NCBI GenBank assembly: GCA_944381935.1
Contig: CALWMN010000003.1
Coordinates: 145,534 to 209,533 of the forward strand
Direction: 5' to 3'
Length of the DNA: 64,000 nucleotides
Origin: an uncultured Mediterraneibacter sp.
GTDB lineage: Bacteria; Bacillota; Clostridia; Lachnospirales; Lachnospiraceae
The translations under genes were made by a program, and so were the position numbers. Below, piece after piece: positions 24,290-32,527 of the stretch (its first letter is position 1; the number at the start of each line of letters is the position of its first letter). A model generated the notes under the pieces. It searched no databases. It saw only the letters and a program-made list of their open reading frames with translations, and was not told where the DNA came from.

Positions 24290-25523
24290 GGAGAGGAAGA
24301 TTTTTCTTGTGGGAATCGGAATGGGGACGGAGAGCGGGATGACGGAGCAGGCGCAACGCCTTGTGCTTGACTGCTCCTGCCTGATCGGAGCCGGGAGGAT
24401 GCTGGAGTGCGCGAAGGCACTTCTGGGAGGCATTCAGGAGGAGAAGCTTTTCGTGGAAGAGTACCGCACAGAGGAAATCGTAAGGTTCATAGAGGATCAT
24501 CCAAAGATCCACAGGATCGCCGTATTGTTTTCCGGCGACACCGGATTCTACAGCGGGGCGAGACGGCTCTCAGAAAAGCTGAGAGAGAAGAAGATCTGCG
24601 CAAAGCTGGCGCCGGGCGTCTCGTCGGCGGCTTACCTTGCCGCCAGATGCGGGGTCTCCTGGGAGGATGCGGCATTTGTCAGCCTTCACGGGAGGAAAGA
24701 GGATTTCATACAGGCCATTTCCAGAAACCGCAGGACATTCCTCCTTCTGGGGGATAAGGAAAGCGCGGCGTTTATGCTGGGACGGCTGCGGGAGTACGAG
24801 ATGGATGATGTGTCGGTATACGCAGGCGCCAACCTGTCGCGGCAGGATGAACGTATGATATCCGGCAGTCCGTCCGGGTTAAAAGAGTCGGATCTGGAAG
24901 GGCTGTGTACGGTGCTGATTGAGAATCCGTTCCCGGACCAAAGGGCATGTCCCCATATCCGGGACGGTGAATTTATCCGGGGAAAGATTCCTATGACGAA
25001 AGAGGAGGTCCGCGCGGTCAGCCTTGCCAGGCTGGAGCTCCTGGGGGATTCCGTCCTCTGGGATGTGGGTGCGGGAACCGGATCCGTGTCAGTGGAAGCG
25101 GCGCTTTCCGCAACCGGAATCCGCGTGTGGGCGGTGGAAAAGAACCCTCAGGCTGCGGAGCTGATACGGAAGAACCGGAAGAAATTCAAAACCGATAATA
25201 TCCGTGTCATTGAGGGGACCGCACCGGATGTACTGTGGGATCTGGAAGCTCCGACCCATGTCTTTGTGGGCGGCAGTTCCGGCAGCCTGAAGGAAATCAT
25301 AAAGGCAGCGCGTGCCAGGAATCCTGAAGTGAAGATGGTGTTCACTGCCGTATCTCTGGAAACGGTCCGGGATATTATGGAGGCGGCTGACGAAGGGCTC
25401 GTCCCCACGCCCGAGGTGACACAGATCAGTGCGGCAAGGGCGAGGAAGCTGGGGGGACACCACCTGATGACAGGGATGAACCCGGTTTATATCATATCCG
25501 CAGGAGGTCGTAAGGAAAGATGA
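24282..25523 (+). CDS. cbiET: CbiE-CbiT fusion, cobalt-precorrin C5,C15-methyltransferase/decarboxylase
   Basis: Bifunctional protein, 413 residues. Residues 1-205 form the CbiE tetrapyrrole methylase (IFLVGIGMGTESGMTEQA, LFSGDTGFYSGARRLSEKL, LAPGVSSAAYLAARCG). Residues from about 230 form CbiT, a Rossmann-type methyltransferase with SAM motif DVGAGTG at 261-267, followed by VWAVEKNPQAAELI and a decarboxylase C-terminus. CobL of the aerobic pathway has the same order. The start overlaps cbiH by eight bases, and the stop overlaps cbiA by four. Confidence 0.94.
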   Translation: MCEERKIFLVGIGMGTESGMTEQAQRLVLDCSCLIGAGRMLECAKALLGGIQEEKLFVEEYRTEEIVRFIEDHPKIHRIAVLFSGDTGFYSGARRLSEKLREKKICAKLAPGVSSAAYLAARCGVSWEDAAFVSLHGRKEDFIQAISRNRRTFLLLGDKESAAFMLGRLREYEMDDVSVYAGANLSRQDERMISGSPSGLKESDLEGLCTVLIENPFPDQRACPHIRDGEFIRGKIPMTKEEVRAVSLARLELLGDSVLWDVGAGTGSVSVEAALSATGIRVWAVEKNPQAAELIRKNRKKFKTDNIRVIEGTAPDVLWDLEAPTHVFVGGSSGSLKEIIKAARARNPEVKMVFTAVSLETVRDIMEAADEGLVPTPEVTQISAARARKLGGHHLMTGMNPVYIISAGGRKER

Positions 25524-26929
25524 GAACACCGGCAGTGCTCCTGGCAGCGCCTGCCAGCGGAAGCGGGAAAACGGCGGCGGCATGCGCCCTGATGGCAGCG
25601 CTGAAAAGTAAGGGGAAAAAAGTAAAGGCATGCAAGTGCGGACCGGACTATATCGACCCGATGTTCCACAGGGAAGTGCTGGGCGTTGAGTCCCGGAATC
25701 TTGACCTGTTCTTTTCTTCCAGGGCAGAACTGGCAGACGGATTCTGCCGCCATACAGAAGATGCGGACATTGCGGTTGTGGAAGGTGTGATGGGATATTA
25801 TGACGGGATGGCTCTGGAGACCGACAGGGCAAGCTCATACGATGTGGCGAAAACGCTCGGGATTCCCGTCATCCTTGTCCTTCCATGCAGAGGAGCGGCA
25901 CTTTCTCTGGCTGCGGTCGTCAAAGGGATGGCAGAATACCGCAAAGACAGTAATATCCGGGGAATCCTTCTAAACAGAGTGCCTGCCACGCTCTACCCCA
26001 GGCTTAAGGAGATGCTGGAAACCGAATTAAGGAAGATGGGGCGCCCCATCCCCGTGCTGGGATATCTGCCGGAGGAGGAAGCCTTTTCACTTAAGAGCCG
26101 GCATCTGGGGCTGGTGACGCCTCAGGAGACGGAACACTTAAAAGAGCAGATGGAGCGCGCAGGGGAAATCCTTTCCCGGACCGCTGACCTGGAACAGATA
26201 TGCCGGATTGCATCCGCGGCCGTGACAGCCGGTGCAGACCGGGAAAAGCCTGCCGCGGCGATAAAAAGGGAACATGCCCCCGTTATCGGCGTGGCACAGG
26301 ACGACGCTTTTTGCTTTTACTACAAAGACAACCTGGAACTGTTGAAAAGCCTGGGATGCAGCCTTGTCCCGTTCAGCCCCCTTTCTGACCGCCGCCTGCC
26401 GGAAGGGCTGGGGGGCATATTGCTGGGTGGAGGATACCCTGAGCTGTATGCAGGGAGGCTTTCCGGGAACAGGGGCATGTTGGAATCCGTAAGAGAGGCG
26501 CTGGAGTCGGGGATGCCCTGTCTGGCGGAGTGCGGAGGATTCCTGTATCTGCACGAAGAGCTTAAAGACAGCGAAGGAAGAGCGTATCCGATGGCAGGCG
26601 CCGTGAAAGGGCATGCGTTCCCGGCGGGCAAACTGGTCCGGTTCGGCTATGTGCAGATCAGGGCAGGGCGCCAGGGAAGCGGGGATCCTTACCTGTCCGG
26701 GGGAGAAACCATCAGAGGACATGAATTTCATTACTGGGACAGTACAGATGTGGGGAGCGACTGCCTGGCGGTGAAGCCGGACGGGCGGAGGAAGTGGAGC
26801 TGTATCCATGCGAGAGGGAATCTGTTCGCCGGATATCCGCATCTGTATCTGCCGTCGCTTCCGGCGTTTGCCCGGCGGTTTGCAGACAGGTGTGAAACGT
26901 GGCAGGAAAGGAGAGGACAGAGAGGATGA
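25520..26929 (+). CDS. cbiA: cobyrinate a,c-diamide synthase CbiA
   Basis: ATP- and glutamine-dependent amidation of the a and c side chains. The N-terminal domain begins with P-loop LLAAPASGSGKTAAACAL and DYIDPMFHREVLG. VVEGVMGYYDG follows. The C-terminal class I amidotransferase-like domain (from about residue 250) has GGILLGGGYPELY and the catalytic Cys338 in LAECGGFLYL, then GHEFHY. It has 469 residues, full length. It overlaps cbiET and cobT by four bases each. Confidence 0.95.
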   Translation: MRTPAVLLAAPASGSGKTAAACALMAALKSKGKKVKACKCGPDYIDPMFHREVLGVESRNLDLFFSSRAELADGFCRHTEDADIAVVEGVMGYYDGMALETDRASSYDVAKTLGIPVILVLPCRGAALSLAAVVKGMAEYRKDSNIRGILLNRVPATLYPRLKEMLETELRKMGRPIPVLGYLPEEEAFSLKSRHLGLVTPQETEHLKEQMERAGEILSRTADLEQICRIASAAVTAGADREKPAAAIKREHAPVIGVAQDDAFCFYYKDNLELLKSLGCSLVPFSPLSDRRLPEGLGGILLGGGYPELYAGRLSGNRGMLESVREALESGMPCLAECGGFLYLHEELKDSEGRAYPMAGAVKGHAFPAGKLVRFGYVQIRAGRQGSGDPYLSGGETIRGHEFHYWDSTDVGSDCLAVKPDGRRKWSCIHARGNLFAGYPHLYLPSLPAFARRFADRCETWQERRGQRG

Positions 26930-28002
26930 CAGGAGAGTGGGAGAGCGCGCTCAGAGCGGAACTGGCAAAGATCCGTCCCGCAGACCGGGAGAGCGTCCGG
27001 CAGGCGCAGGAGCGCTGGAAGCATGTAGGGAAGCCTCTCTACAGCCTCGGGAAACTGGAGGAGGCTGTGACAGACATTGCCGGGATGAAACGTACACCGG
27101 TATACAGTCTTGACAGAAAATGCCTTGTGATCTGCTGTGCGGACAACGGGGTCGTGGAGGAAGGGGTAACACAGACCGGGCAGGAGGTAACTGCCATTGT
27201 GGCAGAGAACTTTACGAAAAATGCCGCCAGTGTGTGTATGATGGCAGAGGTGGCGAAGGTGGATCTGTTCCCGGTGGACATCGGGATGGCAACAGACGTC
27301 CCCTCCGTCACCGTGCCGGAATACAAGGTGTCCTGCGGAACCCGGAACATGGTGCACGGACCGGCGATGACAAGGGAGCAGGCGGCGCAGGCTGTCCTGA
27401 CCGGAATCCACATCGCAGGGATGCTCTCAGAAAAAGGGTATGATATCCTTGCCACGGGAGAGATGGGAATCGGGAACACTACCACAAGCAGTGCAGTGGC
27501 TGCGGTCCTGCTTGAGAGGGACGCAGAAGAGGTGACAGGACGGGGGGCAGGACTGGACCGGGAGGGGCTGCGGCGCAAGACCGGTGTTATCCGCCGGGCC
27601 ATCGAGGTCAACAAGCCGGAGAAAGAAGATCCCCTGGATGTCCTCTCGAAAGTGGGAGGCCTTGATATCGCAGGGCTGACAGGGGTCTTCCTGGGCGGCG
27701 CCATCTTCCATCTTCCGGTTGTCATCGACGGCTTCATCTCCTCTGTCGCGGCACTGTGTGCGGAGGGGATGGAAGAAGCGGCGGGGGACTATATGATCGC
27801 TTCCCACAGGTCCGGGGAGCCGGCAGGTGGAATGGTGCTGGACGCCCTCGGGTTATCTCCCTTTCTCGACTGCAATATGTCTCTGGGAGAGGGGAGCGGC
27901 GCTGTGGCGGCGATGCCCCTTCTGGATATGGGGCTTGCCGTGTACCGGGATATGAACACATTTGAAGAAATCCATGTGGAGCAGTATAAAGAATTAAAAT
28001 GA
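26926..28002 (+). CDS. cobT: nicotinate-nucleotide-dimethylbenzimidazole phosphoribosyltransferase CobT
   Basis: Activates the lower-ligand base to its alpha-ribotide. Visible motifs are CCADNGVVEEGVTQTGQEVT, TGEMGIGNTTTSSAV, DPLDVLSKVGGLDIAGLTG and SLGEGSGA, with catalytic Glu322 equivalent to Glu317 of the Salmonella enzyme. ATG 26926 overlaps the cbiA stop in the usual ATGA pattern; a GTG 27 bases upstream is less likely. It has 358 residues. No base-synthesis gene (bza or bluB) lies in the window, so the base activated is not clear. Confidence 0.95.
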   Translation: MTGEWESALRAELAKIRPADRESVRQAQERWKHVGKPLYSLGKLEEAVTDIAGMKRTPVYSLDRKCLVICCADNGVVEEGVTQTGQEVTAIVAENFTKNAASVCMMAEVAKVDLFPVDIGMATDVPSVTVPEYKVSCGTRNMVHGPAMTREQAAQAVLTGIHIAGMLSEKGYDILATGEMGIGNTTTSSAVAAVLLERDAEEVTGRGAGLDREGLRRKTGVIRRAIEVNKPEKEDPLDVLSKVGGLDIAGLTGVFLGGAIFHLPVVIDGFISSVAALCAEGMEEAAGDYMIASHRSGEPAGGMVLDALGLSPFLDCNMSLGEGSGAVAAMPLLDMGLAVYRDMNTFEEIHVEQYKELK

Positions 28003-28013
28003 AGGGAGAAGCT

Positions 28014-28778
28014 ATGAATCTGTTCAGGGCGCTGGCAGTCGCGTTGTCCATGTATTCTAAAATTCCGGTTCCGGCAGTGAAATGGGAGGAAAAAAACATG
28101 AAGTATGCGATGTGTTTTTTCCCCGTAGTCGGAGTCGTAATCGGGCTTCTGCAACTTCTTGCATCCTGTGTGATGGGGGAAGCTGCCCACTGTGGGACAA
28201 TCCTTTATGCCGCTGTGATGACGCTTATTCCGGTTGCCGTGACGGGAGGGATCCATCTGGACGGTTTTGCGGACACGACAGATGCACTGTGCTCTTACGG
28301 AGACAGGGAAAAGAAGCTTAAGATTCTCAAAGACCCGAATACCGGCGCCTTTGCCGTGATCGGGCTGTGCAGCTATTTCCTGGCGGTATTTGCGCTCTGG
28401 AGTGAGATGCCGGAAAGGGTAGTCCCGGTGACTGCATGCATCTATGTACTGTCACGCTCCCTGAGCGGGATCTCTGTGGTGACTTTCCAGGCGGCAAAGG
28501 AGAGCGGGCTTCTGAAATCCTTCCAGGACGCTGCGCAGGAAACAGGAACCCGGATTGTGTTGGCTGTGTGGGCAGGAGCCGCAATTCTTTCCATGCTCTG
28601 CCTGTCCTGGAAGGAGGGGGCCGCCGCGGCTCTTGCTGCCCTTCTGTCATTCCTCTATTATAAGAGGATGAGCCGGGAGAAATTCGGCGGCACGACGGGA
28701 GACCTGGCAGGATATTTCCTGCAGGTATGTGAGCTGGCCATGCTGGCGGCAATTGTGCTTGCAGGGCTGGCGGCATAG
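28014..28778 (+). CDS. cobS: adenosylcobinamide-GDP ribazoletransferase CobS
   Basis: Membrane enzyme that joins adenosylcobinamide-GDP with alpha-ribazole (or its phosphate) to finish cobalamin. The family motif GGIHLDGFADTTDAL with its acidic cluster is present. SMYSKIPVP at the N-terminus and KFGGTTGDLAGYFLQVCEL near the end are typical. Six or seven hydrophobic segments are seen. ATG 28014 has GGGAG upstream; an ATG at 27999 overlapping the cobT stop is an alternative. It has 254 residues. Confidence 0.93.
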   Translation: MNLFRALAVALSMYSKIPVPAVKWEEKNMKYAMCFFPVVGVVIGLLQLLASCVMGEAAHCGTILYAAVMTLIPVAVTGGIHLDGFADTTDALCSYGDREKKLKILKDPNTGAFAVIGLCSYFLAVFALWSEMPERVVPVTACIYVLSRSLSGISVVTFQAAKESGLLKSFQDAAQETGTRIVLAVWAGAAILSMLCLSWKEGAAAALAALLSFLYYKRMSREKFGGTTGDLAGYFLQVCELAMLAAIVLAGLAA

Positions 28779-28817
28779 AGGCGCAGGGGAAGGACAGACG
28801 GGTTTTTTGAGGTGGTT

Positions 28818-29411
28818 ATGGAACTTGTATTCATCCGGCATCTTCAGACGCCGGGAAATGAGAAAAGGCAGTATATCGGCATTACGGATGAAGAACTGTC
28901 TGCCCGGGCAGAGGAAAGACTGCGCGCAGGCGGGATCCGTTATCCTTCGGTACAGCATGTCATTGCCAGCCCGATGAAGCGCTGCATCCAGACTGCCCGC
29001 CTGATCTATCCGGGACAGGAGATCAGGACGGAACCGCTTCTTAGGGAATGTGACTTCGGACGTTTTGAAGGGAAGTCCTATGAGGAGTTAAAACACGAAC
29101 CGGATTACATAAGATGGCTGGAAACCGGAGGTATGACGCCGTTCCCCGAGGGAGAATCCCGGGAACACTTCCGGGAAAGGTGCGGGGAAGGCGTGAAAAA
29201 ATGGATCGGGAGACTGATCCTGGAAGGGGCAGAAAGCACGGCTTTTGTCGTGCACGGCGGCACAATCATGGCAGCTTTTTCGCAGCTTGCGGAAGAACCC
29301 CATGATTTTTATGACTGGCAGGTGAAAAATGGCAGGGGCTATGCCGCAGCGGTATGGGAGAAAGACTGGAGCAGAGGCAGGATAATCCTGAGGGATGTTC
29401 AGGACCTGTAA
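28818..29411 (+). CDS. cobC: alpha-ribazole phosphatase-like histidine phosphatase (CobC type)
   Basis: Histidine phosphatase superfamily protein, 197 residues, probably removing the phosphate from alpha-ribazole 5'-phosphate. The catalytic His lies in FIRHLQTPGN (RH motif). SPMKRCIQTARLIY, ECDFGRFEGKSYEEL and VVHGGTIMA (second catalytic His) follow. The assignment to CobC rests on its place directly after cobS; phosphoglycerate-mutase-like enzymes share the motifs. GAGG lies five bases before ATG 28818, and a GTG at 28812 is possible. Confidence 0.82.
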   Translation: MELVFIRHLQTPGNEKRQYIGITDEELSARAEERLRAGGIRYPSVQHVIASPMKRCIQTARLIYPGQEIRTEPLLRECDFGRFEGKSYEELKHEPDYIRWLETGGMTPFPEGESREHFRERCGEGVKKWIGRLILEGAESTAFVVHGGTIMAAFSQLAEEPHDFYDWQVKNGRGYAAAVWEKDWSRGRIILRDVQDL

Positions 29412-29424
29412 AGGAGGATTCGTC

Positions 29425-29898
29425 ATGGATTTTAGAAAATATCGGCCCGCAGACTGTGAAGAGATGGCTTCGCTTTTTTACGACACGGTACATACAGTCA
29501 ACGCGGCAGATTATACAAAGGAGCAGCTTGACGCCTGGGCGTCAGGCCATGTCGACCTGGATGCGTGGGACAGATCGTTTCTGGAGCATGATACCATAGT
29601 GGCTTTCGATGACGCAGGGCATATTACAGGATTTGGCGATATGGACCATACGGGGTATCTGGACCGCCTGTATGTACACAGGGATCATCAGAGGGAAGGG
29701 ATCGCAAAGGCAATCTGTGACAGGCTGGAGTCGGGTCTCTTAACGCGTGAAAAAACAGGAAAATTTACAACGCATGCGTCTGTTACGGCAAAGGGTTTTT
29801 TTGAAAAAAGGGGATACAGGACGGTGCGGGAACAGCAGGTGGAGAGGTCCGGGGTCCTGCTGAAAAACTTTGTGATGGAAAAGCAGAGGGGGGAGTGA
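29425..29898 (+). CDS. GNAT-family N-acetyltransferase
   Basis: Acetyl-CoA-dependent acetyltransferase of unknown substrate, 157 residues. The fold is shown by the N-terminal DFRKYRPADCEEMASLFYDTV, the central GYLDRLYVHRDHQREGIAKAI (acetyl-CoA binding region, motif A) and the C-terminal TAKGFFEKRGYRTVREQ. The sequence is of the YhbS/ElaA-like small GNAT group, often named by similarity only. AAAGGAGG precedes the start, 13 bases after the cobC-like gene. A role in corrinoid chemistry is not known; it may be a passenger. Confidence 0.88.
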   Translation: MDFRKYRPADCEEMASLFYDTVHTVNAADYTKEQLDAWASGHVDLDAWDRSFLEHDTIVAFDDAGHITGFGDMDHTGYLDRLYVHRDHQREGIAKAICDRLESGLLTREKTGKFTTHASVTAKGFFEKRGYRTVREQQVERSGVLLKNFVMEKQRGE

Positions 29899-29899
29899 T

Positions 29900-30460
29900 A
29901 TGAACTGGAACTTATTTTGGGGGCTATACTGCCTGGTGTTTGCAGCCGCATGCTGGTTATGTGCCTTTTTCCTCTGTATCAGGCCGGCTGGAAAAGAAAA
30001 ACGGTGTACGGCGCATGCGAAAGGCCGAATCACCCGCTATTCTGCCGTGAGCTACGGCGGAATCCATCTGCCTGTCGTTGAGTATAAGGTGGATGGCATA
30101 GTATATAAAATTACCGGGCCAAAATTCAGAAGTGTACTGAAAACAGTGAAAAGGACGCCACTTGACAGTCCGGGAGCGCGGATGGAGACGAACCTGACGA
30201 CAAGGGGAGCGCTTCCTGACAGGCTTGTCGTAAAGATATTTGCAAACAGCCTTGTCAATGCGGGATTATCGCCGCTGCTCCAACTTTATCCCATCGGATC
30301 AGCTGCGGATGTGTATTATAATCCATCCAGACCAAGGGATGCGTTTGTAGAGCGGTTTGAAGGAGTCAGCAGATGGGTGAAGGTTCTGCTCCTGTTTCTT
30401 GCCGTTGTCATTACGGCGGCGGGAGCGGCGATCCTGTTCGGGCCTGAGATCATCATGTAG
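29900..30460 (+). CDS. small membrane protein, DUF3592-like
   Basis: Function unknown. It has 186 residues with a membrane helix at each end (about 5-26 and 160-182). Between them is a beta-rich domain with GRITRYSAVSYGG, LPVVEYKVDGIVYKI and IGSAADVYYNPSRP. This pattern (GxV.....YPVVxYxVxGxxY...G..v.V.YNP..P) is the one seen in DUF3592 proteins. It starts one base after the acetyltransferase stop and is followed by cbiB, so it sits within the operon. No enzymatic motif is visible. Confidence 0.72.
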   Translation: MNWNLFWGLYCLVFAAACWLCAFFLCIRPAGKEKRCTAHAKGRITRYSAVSYGGIHLPVVEYKVDGIVYKITGPKFRSVLKTVKRTPLDSPGARMETNLTTRGALPDRLVVKIFANSLVNAGLSPLLQLYPIGSAADVYYNPSRPRDAFVERFEGVSRWVKVLLLFLAVVITAAGAAILFGPEIIM

Positions 30461-30482
30461 AAAACAGCGAAAGGACCTGTCT

Positions 30483-31472
30483 ATGTTGACTTCACTTGCA
30501 GCCTGCGCCGCAGGCTTTTTGCTCGACTTTATATTTGGAGATCCTGTCTGGCTGTACCATCCGGTGCGGCTCATCGGGAGACTCATTGACTTTCTGGAAG
30601 AGAAGCTGAGGAAGATCTGCGGCGATGCACCGGGATGCCTGGCTGCTGCGGGAGGCGCCCTGTGGCTGATTACAGCCATCTCCTCTTTTCTCGTCCCCTT
30701 TCTCTTACTGGGAGCGGTGCAGAGGATCCTCCCCTCAGTCCGATTCGCCCTGGAGTGCTTCTGGTGCTATCAGATCTTCGCGGCGAGATGCCTTGCCGCA
30801 GAGAGCCGGAAAGTGTACGACAGACTGAGGGAAAACGACCTGCCGGGAGCGAGGAAGGCTGTCTCCATGATTGTGGGGCGGGACACAGAGTCCCTATCCT
30901 CTGAAGGCGTTGCGAAGGCGGCTGTAGAGACAGTGGCGGAGAACACCTCTGACGGGGTGACGGCTCCCATGATCTATATGCTCATAGGGGGAGCCCCTCT
31001 TGGATTTCTCTATAAGGCGGTCAATACAATGGATTCCATGCTTGGCTATAAGAATGAGCGGTACAGATATTTTGGCCGTATTCCTGCCAGGATGGATGAT
31101 CTGTTCAATTATCTTCCATCCCGGATCACGGCCCTATTCATGACCGCAGCGGCATTCCTGACAGGGATGGACGGGAAAAATGCATGGAAGACCTACAGAA
31201 GGGACAGGAGGAAGCATGCAAGCCCCAATGCCGCCCAGACGGAGTCGGTCTGTGCGGGGGCGCTGGATGTACAGCTTGCCGGGGATGCATTTTATTTTGG
31301 AAAGAAATGTGAGAAAGAAAATATTGGAGATCCTCTGCGCCCGGTGGAGGCGGAGGATATCCGACGGGCAGGAAGGCTCATGTATGTGACAGCGGTCCTG
31401 ATGCTGCTCCTGCTGGGCATGGTGAAATTCTTTCTGGCCACAGGGATGGCAGGAATGGGAGGAAGAGTATGA
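30483..31472 (+). CDS. cbiB: adenosylcobinamide-phosphate synthase CbiB
   Basis: Integral membrane enzyme attaching aminopropanol (phosphate) to cobyric acid. The start DFIFGDPVWLYHPVRLIGRLI, cut here after RLI, is the family hallmark. AAVETVAENTSDGVTAPM, YKAVNTMDSMLGYKNERY and GRIPARMDDLFNYLPSRITA follow. It has about five membrane segments and 329 residues. ATG 30483 is chosen with AAAGGA about ten bases upstream; the open frame extends back into the previous gene. Its stop overlaps cobD by four bases, pairing the enzyme with the source of its substrate. Confidence 0.95.
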   Translation: MLTSLAACAAGFLLDFIFGDPVWLYHPVRLIGRLIDFLEEKLRKICGDAPGCLAAAGGALWLITAISSFLVPFLLLGAVQRILPSVRFALECFWCYQIFAARCLAAESRKVYDRLRENDLPGARKAVSMIVGRDTESLSSEGVAKAAVETVAENTSDGVTAPMIYMLIGGAPLGFLYKAVNTMDSMLGYKNERYRYFGRIPARMDDLFNYLPSRITALFMTAAAFLTGMDGKNAWKTYRRDRRKHASPNAAQTESVCAGALDVQLAGDAFYFGKKCEKENIGDPLRPVEAEDIRRAGRLMYVTAVLMLLLLGMVKFFLATGMAGMGGRV

Positions 31473-32527
31473 TACACGGACATGGAGGCGATATTTATAC
31501 ATACGGCGGTCTGCTTGACTTTTCGGTGAATGTCAACCCGCTTGGTCCCCCGCAGGAGGTTCTGGATGCGGCGAAGAGGGGGGTGGAACTGGCGGAACAT
31601 TACCCGGACAGCCGGTGCAGGGAGCTTAAGGCAGCCCTGGCGCGGAGAAAACATCTCCCGGGAGAATTTTTCATCCCGGGGAACGGGGCGGCGGAGCTTC
31701 TGTTCTCTCTTGTGCTTGCCGAGAAGCCGAAGAGGGCGCTTCTTCCTGTCCCGTCTTTCTCGGAATATGAACGGGCGCTGAAAACAGTGGACTGCCAGAT
31801 CGAGGTGTACCCGCTTGAGGAGGAGAACGGTTTCCGGCTGGCAGAAGACTTTACGGACGCCCTTTCGGCAGATGTGGATATGGTATTTCTCTGTAATCCG
31901 TCCAACCCGGCAGGGCAGATAACCGGGCGGGAGTTGCTCCTCGAGATCGCGGCAGAATGTGAGGAAAAGAAGATCCGCCTTGTTGTGGATGAATGTTTTG
32001 TCGAGTTCCTGGAAGAACCGCAAGCCTACACGATGGAGAAGATGACAGAGAGGTACTCGTCCCTTTTCATCCTGCAGGCATTGACGAAAACCTGTTCCAT
32101 ACCGGGACTGCGCCTGGGATACGGGATCACCTCGGATTCGGCTCTCCTGGAGCGGATGGAGGAGGTGCGCCAGCCCTGGGGCGTATCGGTGCCCGCGCAG
32201 TGTGCGGGAATCGCGGCGCTTGGCGGAGAGGGCAGCAGAATGGAGCGGGCAAGGGAACTGATCCGAAGTGAGCGAAAAAGGATGGAGGAAACCTTGAGGG
32301 AAACCGGGGTGGAGGTCATTGCGTCCAGCTGTAATTTTATCCTCGTGAAGAGTCCTTATGACCTGTTCCGTCTTTTAAAGGACAGGGGAATCCTGATCAG
32401 GGACTGTTCCAATTACCGGGGACTCGGACGGGGATGGTACCGCACGGCGGTGCGGACAGAGGAAGAGAATAAAAGGCTGTTAGAGGCAGTCAGGGACATA
32501 TACCGACAGGAAAAGGAGAACGCATAG
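31469..32527 (+). CDS. cobD: L-threonine-O-3-phosphate decarboxylase CobD
   Basis: Pyridoxal-phosphate enzyme making aminopropanol phosphate, the linker of cobalamin. HGGDIYTYG at the start, DFSVNVNPLGPP and EHYPD are CobD-like; the fold is aminotransferase class I/II related to HisC. The cofactor lysine is Lys207 in LTKTCSIPGLRLGYG; CNPSNPAGQ and the C-terminal YRTAVR also match. It has 352 residues. The threonine kinase (PduX) that supplies its substrate is not in the window. Confidence 0.93.
   Translation: MIHGHGGDIYTYGGLLDFSVNVNPLGPPQEVLDAAKRGVELAEHYPDSRCRELKAALARRKHLPGEFFIPGNGAAELLFSLVLAEKPKRALLPVPSFSEYERALKTVDCQIEVYPLEEENGFRLAEDFTDALSADVDMVFLCNPSNPAGQITGRELLLEIAAECEEKKIRLVVDECFVEFLEEPQAYTMEKMTERYSSLFILQALTKTCSIPGLRLGYGITSDSALLERMEEVRQPWGVSVPAQCAGIAALGGEGSRMERARELIRSERKRMEETLRETGVEVIASSCNFILVKSPYDLFRLLKDRGILIRDCSNYRGLGRGWYRTAVRTEEENKRLLEAVRDIYRQEKENA

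Noticed and set aside
25089-25838. Open frame of about 250 codons opposite cbiET and cbiA
   Set aside because: Antisense to well-defined coding sequence and rich in Pro, Arg and Cys, as expected of a shadow frame.
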